Positions 8,532-17,066 of a DNA stretch of 49,540 nucleotides are shown here, piece after piece. Below the pieces are notes generated by a model that did not search any database, was not told the origin of the DNA, and saw only the letters and a program-made list of their open reading frames with translations. This stretch comes from Firmicutes bacterium ADurb.Bin182. GTDB taxonomy: Bacteria > Bacillota > Clostridia > Christensenellales > CAG-138. Every line of letters begins with the position of its first letter. Position 1 is the stretch's first letter. The DNA is taken from assembly GCA_002070205.1 (NCBI GenBank), contig MWCU01000111.1:1-49540 (forward strand), read 5' to 3'. The position numbers were made by a program, and so were the translations under genes.

Positions 8532-8978
8532 ATGGCTTGTTTATTAGGGCATAAATGGGACGGGTGCAAATGCTCAAAATGCGGTAAAACACGCGACAAA
8601 CTGCATGATTGGGATTTGTGCAAAGGAAAATGCAAACGCTGTGGAAAAATTCAGCCGGAACAGCATGACTGGCAGGGCTGCAAATGCAGTAAGTGCGGCA
8701 AGGAAAATCATCATTGGGTAGAAGGGAAATGCTCTTTGTGCAACAAAGAAAAGGAAAAATCTTGTTCTGTGTGTGGCATAACCAACACAGACTTTGATAA
8801 TCATTATAAAGCGCAAGCAGCAAGGGGCGTGGTAATAATCAGCAGAGATAAGTTGGTTAAGTGTGACCACTGCAATTATGTTATTTGCACCGTGTGTCTT
8901 AACAAAGCCGGCGGGGATGGTTGGGGTTACCCCAACTGCCCATCGTGTAAATCGGAACCTTCATATAATGCAGTATGA
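8532..8978 (+). CDS. Cys/His-rich zinc-ribbon repeat protein, function unknown
   Basis: 148 residues containing 21 Cys and many His/Trp. The N-terminal part consists of three or four short units of the form H-x-W-x(2)-C-x-C-x(2)-C-G-K (GHKWDGCKCSKCGKTRD, LHDWDLCKGKCKRCGK, QHDWQGCKCSKCGKENH, HHWVEGKCSLCNKEKE). The C-terminal part has further CxxC pairs (CSVCG, CDHCNYVICTVC, CPSC) that look like a RING/zinc-ribbon fold. It has no signal peptide and no catalytic signature; a metal-binding or protein-interaction role is inferred from composition only. The start follows GGAGGGAAATACTT. Two decayed relatives flank it (8340-8420 and 9269-9358). Confidence 0.75.
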   Translation: MACLLGHKWDGCKCSKCGKTRDKLHDWDLCKGKCKRCGKIQPEQHDWQGCKCSKCGKENHHWVEGKCSLCNKEKEKSCSVCGITNTDFDNHYKAQAARGVVIISRDKLVKCDHCNYVICTVCLNKAGGDGWGYPNCPSCKSEPSYNAV

Positions 8979-9201
8979 TAATGAGCGGGGCGGTATTAAC
9001 TGTCCCGCCATTTTCTATCCCGTCAAAAGCATACATTTCGGTGCAGATCAGGGTCTCCCCCGATCCAGAAACCGTAAAACAGACGTTTATTGACGCTTCG
9101 ACACTCAAAGCGCTGATTTTTACGAAAAGCCAAACGCCGCTACTGAAAAGGGATATGCGAGGCCGTGAAGCACACCTGTGCCTTTTAAATTTATGCCAAA
9201 A

Positions 9202-9218
9202 GTGAGTACTTTGTTCAC
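9202..9218 (+). promoter_or_regulatory. Palindrome related to the 8199 hairpin (possible operator)
   Basis: GTGAGTACTTTGTTCAC matches GTGAGCACTTAGCTCAC (8199-8215) at 14 of 17 positions. Both are followed by CACCT, a T/A-rich stretch and, further on, GTCA(T/A)TG. Their shared position before zinc-ribbon remnants suggests a duplicated control region. Confidence 0.35.
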
Positions 9219-9268
9219 CTATTACGCAAACTCCCTTGCTATACTGATGTCAATGACGTTTCGACAAT

Positions 9269-9358
9269 CATAAGTGGGAAGGATGTATATGCCGTAAGTG
9301 CAACGCGGTTCGCCGCTTAAGGTGTATCCGAACCTCGAGGAAGAGGATTTTTAGATGA
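9269..9358 (+). pseudogene. Second zinc-ribbon remnant (HKWEGCICRKC)
   Basis: The frame reads HKWEGCICRKCNAVRR and ends at the TGA at 9356-9358, matching the first repeat of the 8532 protein. The frame has a stop shortly upstream and no start. A decayed third family member directly before the LRR lipoprotein gene. Confidence 0.5.
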
Positions 9359-9394
9359 ATTAAAGCGACTGTCGCTGATGGGGAGATAGCTAAT

Positions 9395-10984
9395 ATGAAA
9401 AAATCATTGTGCTTTGTGCTTGCCTTATGGCTGACGTTGAGTCTGGTTGGCTGTGTTGCGCCTGCCGTGACATCGATACCCTCGCCCTTGCCTTCGGCTG
9501 CGGAGACGCCCGCCATCGTGGTGTTCGCCGACCCGGTGTTGGAGGCGATGGTGCGAGGAGTGATGGGTAAGTCGGAGGGCAAGATCACTGTAGCTGAGGC
9601 AGAGGCGGTGACGAGCCTTAACCTCAGTACCGAATGGCAGCGGTACATTTTAAAAGAGACGCCGATCAAGGATATCGGCGGGCTGGAATATTTCAAAAAC
9701 CTTGAGAGCTTTGACCTGTCCTTTCACGCGGTCACCGACATCACGCCGCTGGCGGGGCTGAAAAAGCTCACCTCGCTGTCGCTAAGCAATAACCCTGTCG
9801 CCGATATCTCGCCGCTTGCCGGGTTGACGAATCTGAAAGCGCTGATTTTGACAGGCTGCAAGGCGCAGGACTACGCCCCGCTTGCGAAGCTGACGAGCCT
9901 GGAACTTCTCATGCTGGACAATTCGACGATTGCCGACGTGTCGCCGCTCGCCTCGCTCACAAAACTCAAGCATCTGTACCTTACAGGCAGCCCCATAAAC
10001 AATTATTTCCCGCTGTCGGATATCTACCAAAACTTAGAGCAAAAGGATTTCACCATTGCATTCACGCTTGAAGAGCTTGGGTTTACCATGAACGACGCCA
10101 ATAATCAGGCGAGCTATGGGGACGTTCAGCGCGACGGGTTGAGCGTGAACATCAACCACTCAGAGTGGGGCGCTCCGCAGTCTGAAGATATGACGAAATG
10201 CGTAAGAATGGACTTAATGCTGGATAGAGGGTATACCTTGGTCACCTTGTACTATCCGGAAATAAGCGCCTATTGTTTTCAAATGAACATCAATGGTGAA
10301 CAGATGAACTATATCTGCAACGCGGCGGACGGTACATTAGTGTTGGATCCCAACAACAGGGAACGCTTTGAGCGGATGATAACGGAGGCGCTGGGCGAAA
10401 CGGACGCCGAAGACATACTGCTTTCGCCTATCCCTATTTTCAATGATACGATTCAAATGACATTCGGCGTAACTGCCGACGCGCTCTACGCACTGCCGTT
10501 TGATCAAACCGCGGCGCAGTCGGAGCAAACGACCGCGCCATATGCGCTGCCATACAAGCAGCTGGGATTCACCGCAGACACAGCCAAAGCGGTCTGCATA
10601 TATGAGCGGCAAGAGCCGCACTACATGCGCATTGCCATTCACAGACCGGAATGGGGTGAGAACCCCGATGGCTTTAATATCATGTTTCATGACGCTGACA
10701 TAAACGGTTATAACCTCGTGATTATGTATTTCGCCGACGATGGCAGATACAACGTTCGCCTGGATAAGGACGGGGTAGATTGCTCCTACGATTACTACAT
10801 CGCGCCCGATCAATATGGTTGGGAATACCCTGACATTGCCACCGTAATCCGGATGTTCGGCGACGCTTTTGATACACAAGGTAAAGAAACGTATCTTAAG
10901 GCGCTGCCATACCTTAAGCAGGTGGTTCAGGAGCGTTTCGATATGAGCATCGACGAGCTTTACGCGCTGCCTATGGGCGAATAG
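9395..10984 (+). CDS. Leucine-rich-repeat lipoprotein (internalin-like repeats)
   Basis: 529 residues. A lipoprotein signal peptide ends in LSLVGC with the lipid-anchor Cys near residue 20, followed by a Pro/Ser-rich linker. Residues about 60-200 contain five or six 22-residue LRRs of the internalin type (LAGLKKLTSLSLSNNPVADISP, then further copies). The C-terminal 320 residues contain a duplicated beta-rich module: LGFT..., (H/R)-x-EWG, GY-x-LV-x-x-Y and a closing LYALP occur once at about 225-370 and again at about 385-527. The protein is anchored outside the membrane and probably binds a protein or polymer; the ligand is unknown. The start has GGGGAG at 9379-9384. Its high GC sets it apart from the AT-rich neighbours. 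Confidence 0.8.
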   Translation: MKKSLCFVLALWLTLSLVGCVAPAVTSIPSPLPSAAETPAIVVFADPVLEAMVRGVMGKSEGKITVAEAEAVTSLNLSTEWQRYILKETPIKDIGGLEYFKNLESFDLSFHAVTDITPLAGLKKLTSLSLSNNPVADISPLAGLTNLKALILTGCKAQDYAPLAKLTSLELLMLDNSTIADVSPLASLTKLKHLYLTGSPINNYFPLSDIYQNLEQKDFTIAFTLEELGFTMNDANNQASYGDVQRDGLSVNINHSEWGAPQSEDMTKCVRMDLMLDRGYTLVTLYYPEISAYCFQMNINGEQMNYICNAADGTLVLDPNNRERFERMITEALGETDAEDILLSPIPIFNDTIQMTFGVTADALYALPFDQTAAQSEQTTAPYALPYKQLGFTADTAKAVCIYERQEPHYMRIAIHRPEWGENPDGFNIMFHDADINGYNLVIMYFADDGRYNVRLDKDGVDCSYDYYIAPDQYGWEYPDIATVIRMFGDAFDTQGKETYLKALPYLKQVVQERFDMSIDELYALPMGE

Positions 10985-11112
10985 CTTATCAGTCGATAAA
11001 CGACGCGATTACACAATCCGGCTTGGTGCTGATCAATATTTCGATAGTATTCAAGGCTAAATAAGGAGTATCAAACAACTGATTCCAATAAATCCATAAG
11101 GAGGAACATAAA

Positions 11113-11367
11113 ATGAGAAAATTGATTTGTACACTTGTTATTTTTGTGATGGTACTCGCATGTGCGACGGGATGTAAGAAACTCGTATCCGAAACCTGCG
11201 CCGTCTGTGGCGAATCGGCCACAAAGAATTATACCAGCCCGCAAAACATTGATGTTACATATTCCGTAAACGAGTCCGCACCATACCTTGTAAAGGCAAA
11301 CTCAACCATTGCCGTATGCGACGAGTGCAACGGATATTTATCGCTCGCAGTGGGTGAATCTAAATAA
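11113..11367 (+). CDS. Small lipoprotein with two CxxC pairs
   Basis: 84 residues. The signal peptide MRKLICTLVIFVMVLACATGC ends in a lipobox with the anchor Cys at residue 21. The mature part has CAVCG and CDECN, spaced like the knuckles of a zinc ribbon. A strong AAGGAGG at 11098-11104 supports the ATG. Function unknown. It follows the LRR lipoprotein by 128 bases and probably belongs to the same surface-protein cluster. Confidence 0.65.
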   Translation: MRKLICTLVIFVMVLACATGCKKLVSETCAVCGESATKNYTSPQNIDVTYSVNESAPYLVKANSTIAVCDECNGYLSLAVGESK

Positions 11368-11413
11368 GGATAAGCATACTGTCGATCGATGCATATACAA
11401 GGAGGCGCGACCG

Positions 11414-11667
11414 ATGGAGAAAGATATCACGACGGACGAATTGCTTGCAAGGCTTTTAAATCCACGGTTCTCAAAGATTTTCTCTGAGATGGAGTTATCC
11501 CGCAGCTTCCTTTGTTTCATGAACACGTCCGGCAATTATACCGGGTCAGGGGTGAAATCGCGCAGCGCGTTATCAAGCAAGCCGGCATTCATAGAACATA
11601 TGGGCATCAGCTTTTTAGCGACGAAAGCCTTCGAGAGATAGGGCTATTCAGTTTGCTTTCGGCTTGA
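11414..11667 (+). pseudogene. Small hypothetical gene with probable frameshift
   Basis: The ATG at 11414 has AAGGAGG at 11400-11406 and opens MEKDITTDELLARLLNPRFSKIF. The frame ends at 11641, but from about 11553 another frame reads GEIAQRVIKQAGIHRTYGHQ and then LFSDESLREIGLFSLLSA to a TGA at 11665-11667, which looks far more protein-like than the tail of the first frame. A one-base change in TCAGGGGTGAAA would join them into about 85 residues. I do not recognise the family. Confidence 0.45.
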
Positions 11668-12016
11668 GGCCGGATGTAGATCAGATTCGTTTAGTTTATA
11701 TGTCAATATTAATAATTCCAGTTTTTTTACGGTACACTCCTGCCTGCTGCTCTCTGTGACGCTACGGCAGCGACGATCGAAAGCAGGACTTGAATTCAGT
11801 ATTATATCGGAATGGCCGCGCACTGCATGCTCAACTTGGGCAGCATAACAATAAGCATTATTTCAGCACAGTGACGGTTTGGGCGAAGAAACCGGTGTGT
11901 ACACTCAAAAAGTACGAAAAAAATCAATCATTCGCACGGATTGCTCTTGTTCGAACTGAGACGACAATATATACTTATATCGTGATTTTTGCTTATATCT
12001 AGAATAGGAGTTAAAC
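11668..12016. other. Non-coding gap
   Basis: About 350 bases with no supportable gene. A 70-codon open frame at 11790-12002 has no ribosome binding site and no protein-like composition. GGAG at 12006-12009 sits ahead of the CPBP remnant. Confidence 0.5.
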
Positions 12017-12213
12017 ATGACGGTATACGCAAAAAAGCAATCCGTACTTTTTTAGTTTTAACGTATCTTTTTCCGCTCTCACGTGGGGGCGCGCTATAGC
12101 TATCGGGTATCCGATTTGATCAAAACGGTCTAATGTTTATACTTTATCTGCTCGGCGGTTTAAGCCCCGCGATCTTCGCGCTGCTGTATTCAGGATGGCA
12201 AAAAACAAACTAA
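12017..12213 (+). pseudogene. Decayed CPBP-family protease, N-terminal remnant
   Basis: An ATG at 12017 with TAGGAG upstream opens MTVYAK and shifts frame. The second frame reads RKKAIRTFLVLTYLF, meets a stop at about 12097, and continues as GLMFILYLLGGLSPAIFALL to the TAA at 12211-12213. LYLLGGLSPAIFALL is the characteristic second membrane segment of CPBP proteases. The catalytic EExxxR and HxxxN parts are missing. Confidence 0.5.
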
Positions 12214-12351
12214 TAAGAGCATTTTGTTTGTATCAATTATCCTTTATATCCGATATATTTTATATTGTTCATGCTTCGTTTAAATTTAGCTCCCGAAGAC
12301 ACCGGCAGTATTAAACAAAAATCAAATAAGTATTGTGACGGGGAGGAAAAT

Positions 12352-13099
12352 ATGGCTAAAGAGGCTGTTTGCTGTAAAAGATCTATTAATACCGTGAAAA
12401 TTAAGTTCTTATCTGCATTCTTCGTTATTCTGCTGGTATTTTCGTTTGCTGTTCCTGTTACGGCTGCGGCCGCCGCAGGTACCGACGTGGATAGATATCG
12501 GGGCACTGATCTGTGACGCCGCACACTCAAAGGACTGGAAGGTTAAGGGTAAGAAGATAGATCGCTCAAATGACGGTTATGCGCGTGTGTCCGGAGCGAA
12601 CACAATAGCGGGCTACTCGGCTCAAAAATTCGGTGATGAAGCCGTGAAACTGCGCTTTCGCTGTTCGCTTGACTACACGGGCGGTTGGGTCGCGCTTATG
12701 CTGCGCTCGAACGGCCCGACAAAGGCACTGTGGATCGCCGGGCAAACATACGGCCTGCTGCTGCGCAGTTCACAAGTAGAGCTGCAAAGATGGAAGGCCG
12801 GCGCTTGCACAACACTCGCCTTGGTCAACTTCCCTATCCCCGAGGACGAAATCTTCACACTGCGCTTCTCGGCGCGCAATGAAAACGGCGCGGTTGTGCT
12901 GACAGTCGTTATTAACGATGAGGAGATATTAAGCTTCACAGACACCGCCGACCCGATTACGGAGAGCGGTTATTTTTCCATAATGATATTCGACAACAAC
13001 CATATCGATATTTATGCGCGCCCGAGTAGCCTATCAACAGGGATTGGAAGAATACGCTTGCCATGGGACCTGCCTTATAATACGATTTACATATTATAG
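12352..13099 (+). pseudogene. Secreted beta-sandwich (laminin-G/sialidase-like) protein, frameshifted
   Basis: The ATG at 12352 has GGGGAGG at 12340-12346 and encodes a positively charged start, a hydrophobic stretch FLSAFFVILLVFSFAVPVTA and an Ala run, a typical Sec signal peptide. This frame stops at 12516. A second frame, open from 12446 to 13099, carries the mature domain (WIDIGALICDAAHSKDWKVKG and on) with alternating beta-type strands of a concanavalin-like or DUF1080-like fold. A one-base shift between about 12470 and 12515 would give one protein of about 245 residues. As the sequence stands the gene is broken, unless the base is a sequencing error. Domain assignment is by appearance only. 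Confidence 0.5.
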
Positions 13100-13187
13100 G
13101 TTTTTATATAAAAGGATGCAATAGGAATTTGACTGCGGTCCGGAGTTGCCTTGCGGCCGGATCACGGCCGGGCATAGGAAAATGATA

Positions 13188-13216
13188 TTGACGGATGACG
13201 AATTTCGTGTTATATT
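13188..13216 (+). promoter_or_regulatory. Promoter of the eut operon
   Basis: TTGACG at 13188-13193, a 17-base spacer and TATATT at 13211-13216. Transcription would start near 13223, leaving a leader of about 190 bases before eutA. Confidence 0.65.
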
Positions 13217-13239
13217 ATCAAAAAGGTGGAGGCGACGGT

Positions 13240-13302
13240 ATGATTGGCAAGTTTCATACTCAGCGCCGTATAAATGTTTTCATTGATTTTTTCGTCGGTT
13301 AA
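13240..13302 (+). CDS. Possible 20-residue leader peptide
   Basis: ATG at 13240 follows GGTGGAGG (13226-13233) and reads MIGKFHTQRRINVFIDFFVG before TAA at 13300-13302. It lies inside the eut leader, between promoter and antiterminator hairpins. Expression is unproven; it may be a chance frame. Confidence 0.25.
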   Translation: MIGKFHTQRRINVFIDFFVG

Positions 13303-13326
13303 TTAAGACTGAAATTTATATCGGAC

Positions 13327-13398
13327 CTCGCACAATTGGGTGCGAGTAAAGGCAAGAAGGCCAAGGTGGTATATGTACCGCTTTGACTTCTTTTTTTT
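13327..13398 (+). promoter_or_regulatory. ANTAR-type two-hairpin antiterminator and terminator, eut operon
   Basis: Hairpin P1 is CTCGCAC (13327-13333), hexaloop AATTGG, GTGCGAG (13340-13346). A short linker leads to P2: GGC (13351-13353), hexaloop AAGAAG, GCC (13360-13362). The terminator stem starts with the P2 loop and 3' arm (AAGAAGGCCAAGG from 13354) and pairs with the segment ending CTTTGACTTCTT, followed by the T-run at 13391-13398. P2 and the terminator are thus mutually exclusive. This is the arrangement known for EutV-type ANTAR proteins, which hold two hexaloop hairpins and prevent termination. The hexaloops begin with A as expected, but the conserved G at loop position 4 of published examples is not obvious here. 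The same layout recurs at 25873-25953. Confidence 0.7.
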
Positions 13399-13415
13399 CT
13401 TGGAGGGGGGATCCG

Positions 13416-14810
13416 GTGGAAAGCCTGCTCAGCGTAGGGATCGATATCGGCACCACCACCGCTCAGACAGTTTTCAGCAGTCTCAATGTTGACAACACAG
13501 CGGATTGCTTCAAAGCGCCCTCCGTGAGTATTGTTAGCAAGGAGATTTTATACAGAGGGGCAGTACACGGAACTCCGATGAAATCGGACACTCTTCTGGA
13601 TGCAGACTCTATCGTGCGGCTTATACAAAGCGACTATAAAGATGCGGGTATCGAACCCGCGGCGGTCGATACGGGAGCAGTCATCATAACCGGTGAAGCC
13701 GCGCGCAAGGAAAACGCGGCGGCGGTTGCCGATAAACTCAGCCGGTTCGCGGGGGAATTCGTTGTTGCAACTGCGGGACCCGACCTTGAGGCAATCATTG
13801 CGGGCAAGGGCAGCGGCGCGTCGGATCATTCAAGAGCGGGTCTTAACACCGCTAACCTCGATATCGGCGGGGGAACATCCAATGTTGCGCTGTTTCGCGC
13901 GGGAGAGCCTGTCGCGACCGGATGTCTTGATATAGGCGGACGAATGCTGCGGACGGCGGGCGGGAGAATCGATTATATGAGCCCGGCAGCCCGGCGTATC
14001 GCCGCATGGTGCGGAGCGGATGTCCGGGAAGGCGGCGGGTGCGATCTTACTAAGCTCGAGCAGTTCGCGGACGGTTTGGCAAGGATATTGGAACAACTGT
14101 TTTTGCTGTCCCCGCGTACGGATGTCTTTCGCGACGTGATGACGGCGTCGTCGTCGGATTTTATGCCGGCTCATCCAATTCAGGCTTTAACGTTTTCGGG
14201 CGGCGTGTCGGATATCATATACGGCAATGAGTCCGATCCTTTCAAATACGGCGACATCGGAGTGATTCTCGGCCGCGCGATAAGCAGAAGCAGACTGATG
14301 GACCTGAATGTGATCCGTCCGGGAGAGACTATCAGGGCTACCGTTGTCGGAGCGGGAACTTGCTCGGCCTCAATATCCGGAAGCACGATTTTCTTTGATG
14401 CCGAACTGCTTCCGTTGCGAAACGTACCTGTTTTGCGGCTCACAAGCGAAGAAGAACAAAGGATTTTTACTGGCGAGCACGATTTTTTGAAAAAAAAGCT
14501 TGCATGGTTCATGAACCAGGTCGGGAGCAGCCTTGTCGCTCTCGCGTTCACAGGTGAGACCAGCCCGTCTTACGAGCGGATCAAAACCCTTGCGGGAGCT
14601 CTGTCGGCAGTCGCTCAAGGAACAACGATACTTATCATCGAGCGGGATATGGCAAAAGCGCTCGGCCAGGCGCTTTGGCAGCTCAACAATAAGAACCTTA
14701 TCGTATTGGACGGGATACGCACCGCTGCGCACGATCATATAGATATCGGCCGTCCTCTGCTTGGCGGCCTGGCAGTGCCGGTAATAGTAAAAACTCTGAT
14801 ATTCGGGTAG
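13416..14810 (+). CDS. eutA: Ethanolamine ammonia-lyase reactivating factor EutA
   Basis: 464 residues. EutA is an ASKHA-fold ATPase that exchanges damaged cobalamin out of ethanolamine ammonia-lyase. The phosphate-binding loop GIDIGTTTAQ lies at residues 8-17 and a second loop NLDIGGGTSNVALF near 148; a C-terminal half with VVGAGTCSASISG follows. The frame extends upstream to a TTG at 13383, but that codon lies within the terminator stem; the GTG at 13416 has GGAGG at 13402-13406 and begins at the conserved strand. First gene of the eut operon, 8 bases before eutB, and under the control of the antitermination leader. Confidence 0.9.
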   Translation: MESLLSVGIDIGTTTAQTVFSSLNVDNTADCFKAPSVSIVSKEILYRGAVHGTPMKSDTLLDADSIVRLIQSDYKDAGIEPAAVDTGAVIITGEAARKENAAAVADKLSRFAGEFVVATAGPDLEAIIAGKGSGASDHSRAGLNTANLDIGGGTSNVALFRAGEPVATGCLDIGGRMLRTAGGRIDYMSPAARRIAAWCGADVREGGGCDLTKLEQFADGLARILEQLFLLSPRTDVFRDVMTASSSDFMPAHPIQALTFSGGVSDIIYGNESDPFKYGDIGVILGRAISRSRLMDLNVIRPGETIRATVVGAGTCSASISGSTIFFDAELLPLRNVPVLRLTSEEEQRIFTGEHDFLKKKLAWFMNQVGSSLVALAFTGETSPSYERIKTLAGALSAVAQGTTILIIERDMAKALGQALWQLNNKNLIVLDGIRTAAHDHIDIGRPLLGGLAVPVIVKTLIFG

Positions 14811-14818
14811 GAAAGATT

Positions 14819-16198
14819 ATGGCATATAAGACGACTTTGGGCAATCAGACTTTTACCTTTGATTCTGTAAAGGATGTTCTTGCGTGCGCCAATGAGCAAA
14901 AGTCCGGCGATGTGCTCGCGGGCATAGCCGCAAAAAGCGAACTTGAACGGGTCGCCGCGAAAATATTGCTTGCGGATATGCCGATGTCGGAATTGCGCGA
15001 AAATCCGGTGGTGCCCTATGAACAGGATGAGATAACCCGGATGGATCAGGACCGGCTGAACCTTAAGGTATATGATGAAATAAAAGGCAAGACCGTAGGC
15101 GAGTTCCGGGAATGGCTGCTGTCCTATGAGGCGGACGAAAACGCGCTGCGCCGTATTTCCCGGGGATTGACGGCAGAGATGATAGCGGGAGTCGCGAAGC
15201 TCATGAGCAATCTTGATCTTATATATGCCGCCTCGAAAATTCGTGTGAGCGCTCACTGCAACACCACGATCGGCCTGAGGGGCACGCTCGCAACCCGCCT
15301 TCAGCCCAACCATACTACAGACAATCTTGAAGGCATCACCGCTTCGGTGTACGAAGGGTTATCCTATGGCTGCGGCGACGCGCTTATTGGCCTTAACCCC
15401 GTCAACGACGATGTCGGAAGAATGAGCGAGGTAATGAAGCGTTTTGAGGAAATAAAACAAAAGCACGGCATCCCCACACAGACTTGCGTATTAGGGCACA
15501 TCACGACGCAGATAGAGGCGCTTAAAACGGGAATGCCCGTTGACCTTATATTTCAGTCAATAGCGGGCAGCGAGAAGGGCAACCTGGAATTCGGCTTTAC
15601 ATCGGCGCATATCGAGGAAGCGTTATCGCTTCTGAGGCGGCACGGAACAGGATGCGGCCCCAATGTGCTGTATTTTGAAACCGGTCAGGGATCTGAACTC
15701 TCCGCCGGAGCCAACTTCGGAGCGGACCAGGTCACCATGGAAGCGCGGTGTTACGCGTTTGCTCGCAATTTTTCTCCTTTTATGGTCAACACGGTAGTCG
15801 GGTTTATAGGCCCCGAATATCTTTATGACAGCCGCCAGATCATACGTGCGGGACTCGAGGACCATTTCATGGGAAAACTGTCCGGCCTGCCTATGGGCTG
15901 TGATTGCTGCTATACGAATCACATGCTGGCGGATCAAAACGATGTTGAGAATCTTTCGGTGCTCCTTTCGGCCGCCGGTGTGAACTATATCATAGGCGTT
16001 CCGGCCGGCGATGATATTATGCTCAACTATCAGACCAATTCGTATCATGATTCCGCTGCGCTGCGTGAAATGCTCGGGCTTCGTCCCATACCGGAATTCG
16101 AACAATGGCTTGAGCGCAGGGGCATTATGGAGAACGGGCGGCTCACCGCAAAAGCGGGGGAGCCCGCCATGTTCATTGAAAGCGGAGGTGCTGCATGA
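14819..16198 (+). CDS. eutB: Ethanolamine ammonia-lyase large subunit EutB
   Basis: 459 residues, close to the usual 453. With EutC and adenosylcobalamin it converts ethanolamine to acetaldehyde and ammonia inside the microcompartment. Active-site segments are intact: TRLQPNHTTDN near residue 160 (substrate-binding Arg and Gln), YFETGQGSELSAGANFGADQ near 285 (catalytic Glu), VNTVVGFIGPEYLY, GLEDHFMGKLSGLPMGCDCC and GDDIMLNYQTNSYHD. It begins 8 bases after eutA with GGAAAG upstream, and its stop overlaps the eutC start (ATGA). Confidence 0.97.
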   Translation: MAYKTTLGNQTFTFDSVKDVLACANEQKSGDVLAGIAAKSELERVAAKILLADMPMSELRENPVVPYEQDEITRMDQDRLNLKVYDEIKGKTVGEFREWLLSYEADENALRRISRGLTAEMIAGVAKLMSNLDLIYAASKIRVSAHCNTTIGLRGTLATRLQPNHTTDNLEGITASVYEGLSYGCGDALIGLNPVNDDVGRMSEVMKRFEEIKQKHGIPTQTCVLGHITTQIEALKTGMPVDLIFQSIAGSEKGNLEFGFTSAHIEEALSLLRRHGTGCGPNVLYFETGQGSELSAGANFGADQVTMEARCYAFARNFSPFMVNTVVGFIGPEYLYDSRQIIRAGLEDHFMGKLSGLPMGCDCCYTNHMLADQNDVENLSVLLSAAGVNYIIGVPAGDDIMLNYQTNSYHDSAALREMLGLRPIPEFEQWLERRGIMENGRLTAKAGEPAMFIESGGAA

Positions 16199-17064
16199 CT
16201 GATCAGCGTATCGTGGATATCATCGTGGAGGAAATATTGGCCCGAAGCGGAGCGCCGGCCGATTTTGCGGGCCAGCGCGCTGACGCTGTTCCTGTGCAGT
16301 CCGCCCCCCTGGAAATTACATCCGGAGCCGGTTTACCATACGCAGCCGAGAAGACCGGGGGGGAGGTCCAAAGCGATATTACTGCGTTTATAAAAGAAAG
16401 CACCGCCGCGAGGGTTTGTATCGGAAAAGCAGGTCCGAGATTAAAAACCGGCACGCTTCTTAAGCTGCGCGCGGATCATGCGGCAGCTCGCGACGCCGTA
16501 TTCAAGGATGTAGACGAATCCATCCTGAAATCTTTGGGCTTGTTTATGGTACAAACACGCTGCGCAAATAAAAACGAGTTTCTTACCCGCCCTGACCTCG
16601 GCCGCGTTTTTGATGATGAAAACATCGCTAAAATAAAACGCGGCTGCTCAAAAGCGCAGGTTCAGATATACGTTTCGGACGGATTATCCTCCTCCGCGGT
16701 GACCGCAAACTTGAAGGACATACTGCCCGTGATACTGGACGGGCTGAAGGCCTCGTCCATATCTGCGGGCGCTCCTTTCTTTGTGAAATACGGTCGGGTA
16801 CACGCGATGGACGCCGTGTCGGAAGCGCTTGAGTGCGACGTCGTATGCGTATTGATCGGAGAACGTCCGGGTCTTATAACCTCCGAGAGCATGAGCGCGT
16901 ATATCGCCTACCATGCGACAGTAGGCATGCCGGAAGCAAGGCGGACAGTGGTTTCAAACATACACGCGAACGGTTTGGCGCCCGTAGAGGCCGGAGCATA
17001 CATAGTGGACGTCATCCGAATGATGCTCGAGGTCAAAGCAAGCGGAGTGGACTTGAGGAGGTAG
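16195..17064 (+). CDS. eutC: Ethanolamine ammonia-lyase small subunit EutC
   Basis: 289 residues. The conserved cobalamin-binding core begins near residue 70 and includes RVCIGKAGPRLKTGTLLKLR, ADHAAARDAV, QVQIYVSDGLSS and ERPGL. The N-terminus MTDQRIVDIIVEEILARSGA is an amphipathic helix followed by a Pro/Ala-rich linker, which fits the encapsulation peptides that route enzymes into bacterial microcompartments. Overlaps eutB by four bases, so translation is probably coupled. Confidence 0.95.
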   Translation: MTDQRIVDIIVEEILARSGAPADFAGQRADAVPVQSAPLEITSGAGLPYAAEKTGGEVQSDITAFIKESTAARVCIGKAGPRLKTGTLLKLRADHAAARDAVFKDVDESILKSLGLFMVQTRCANKNEFLTRPDLGRVFDDENIAKIKRGCSKAQVQIYVSDGLSSSAVTANLKDILPVILDGLKASSISAGAPFFVKYGRVHAMDAVSEALECDVVCVLIGERPGLITSESMSAYIAYHATVGMPEARRTVVSNIHANGLAPVEAGAYIVDVIRMMLEVKASGVDLRR

Positions 17065-17066
17065 GT

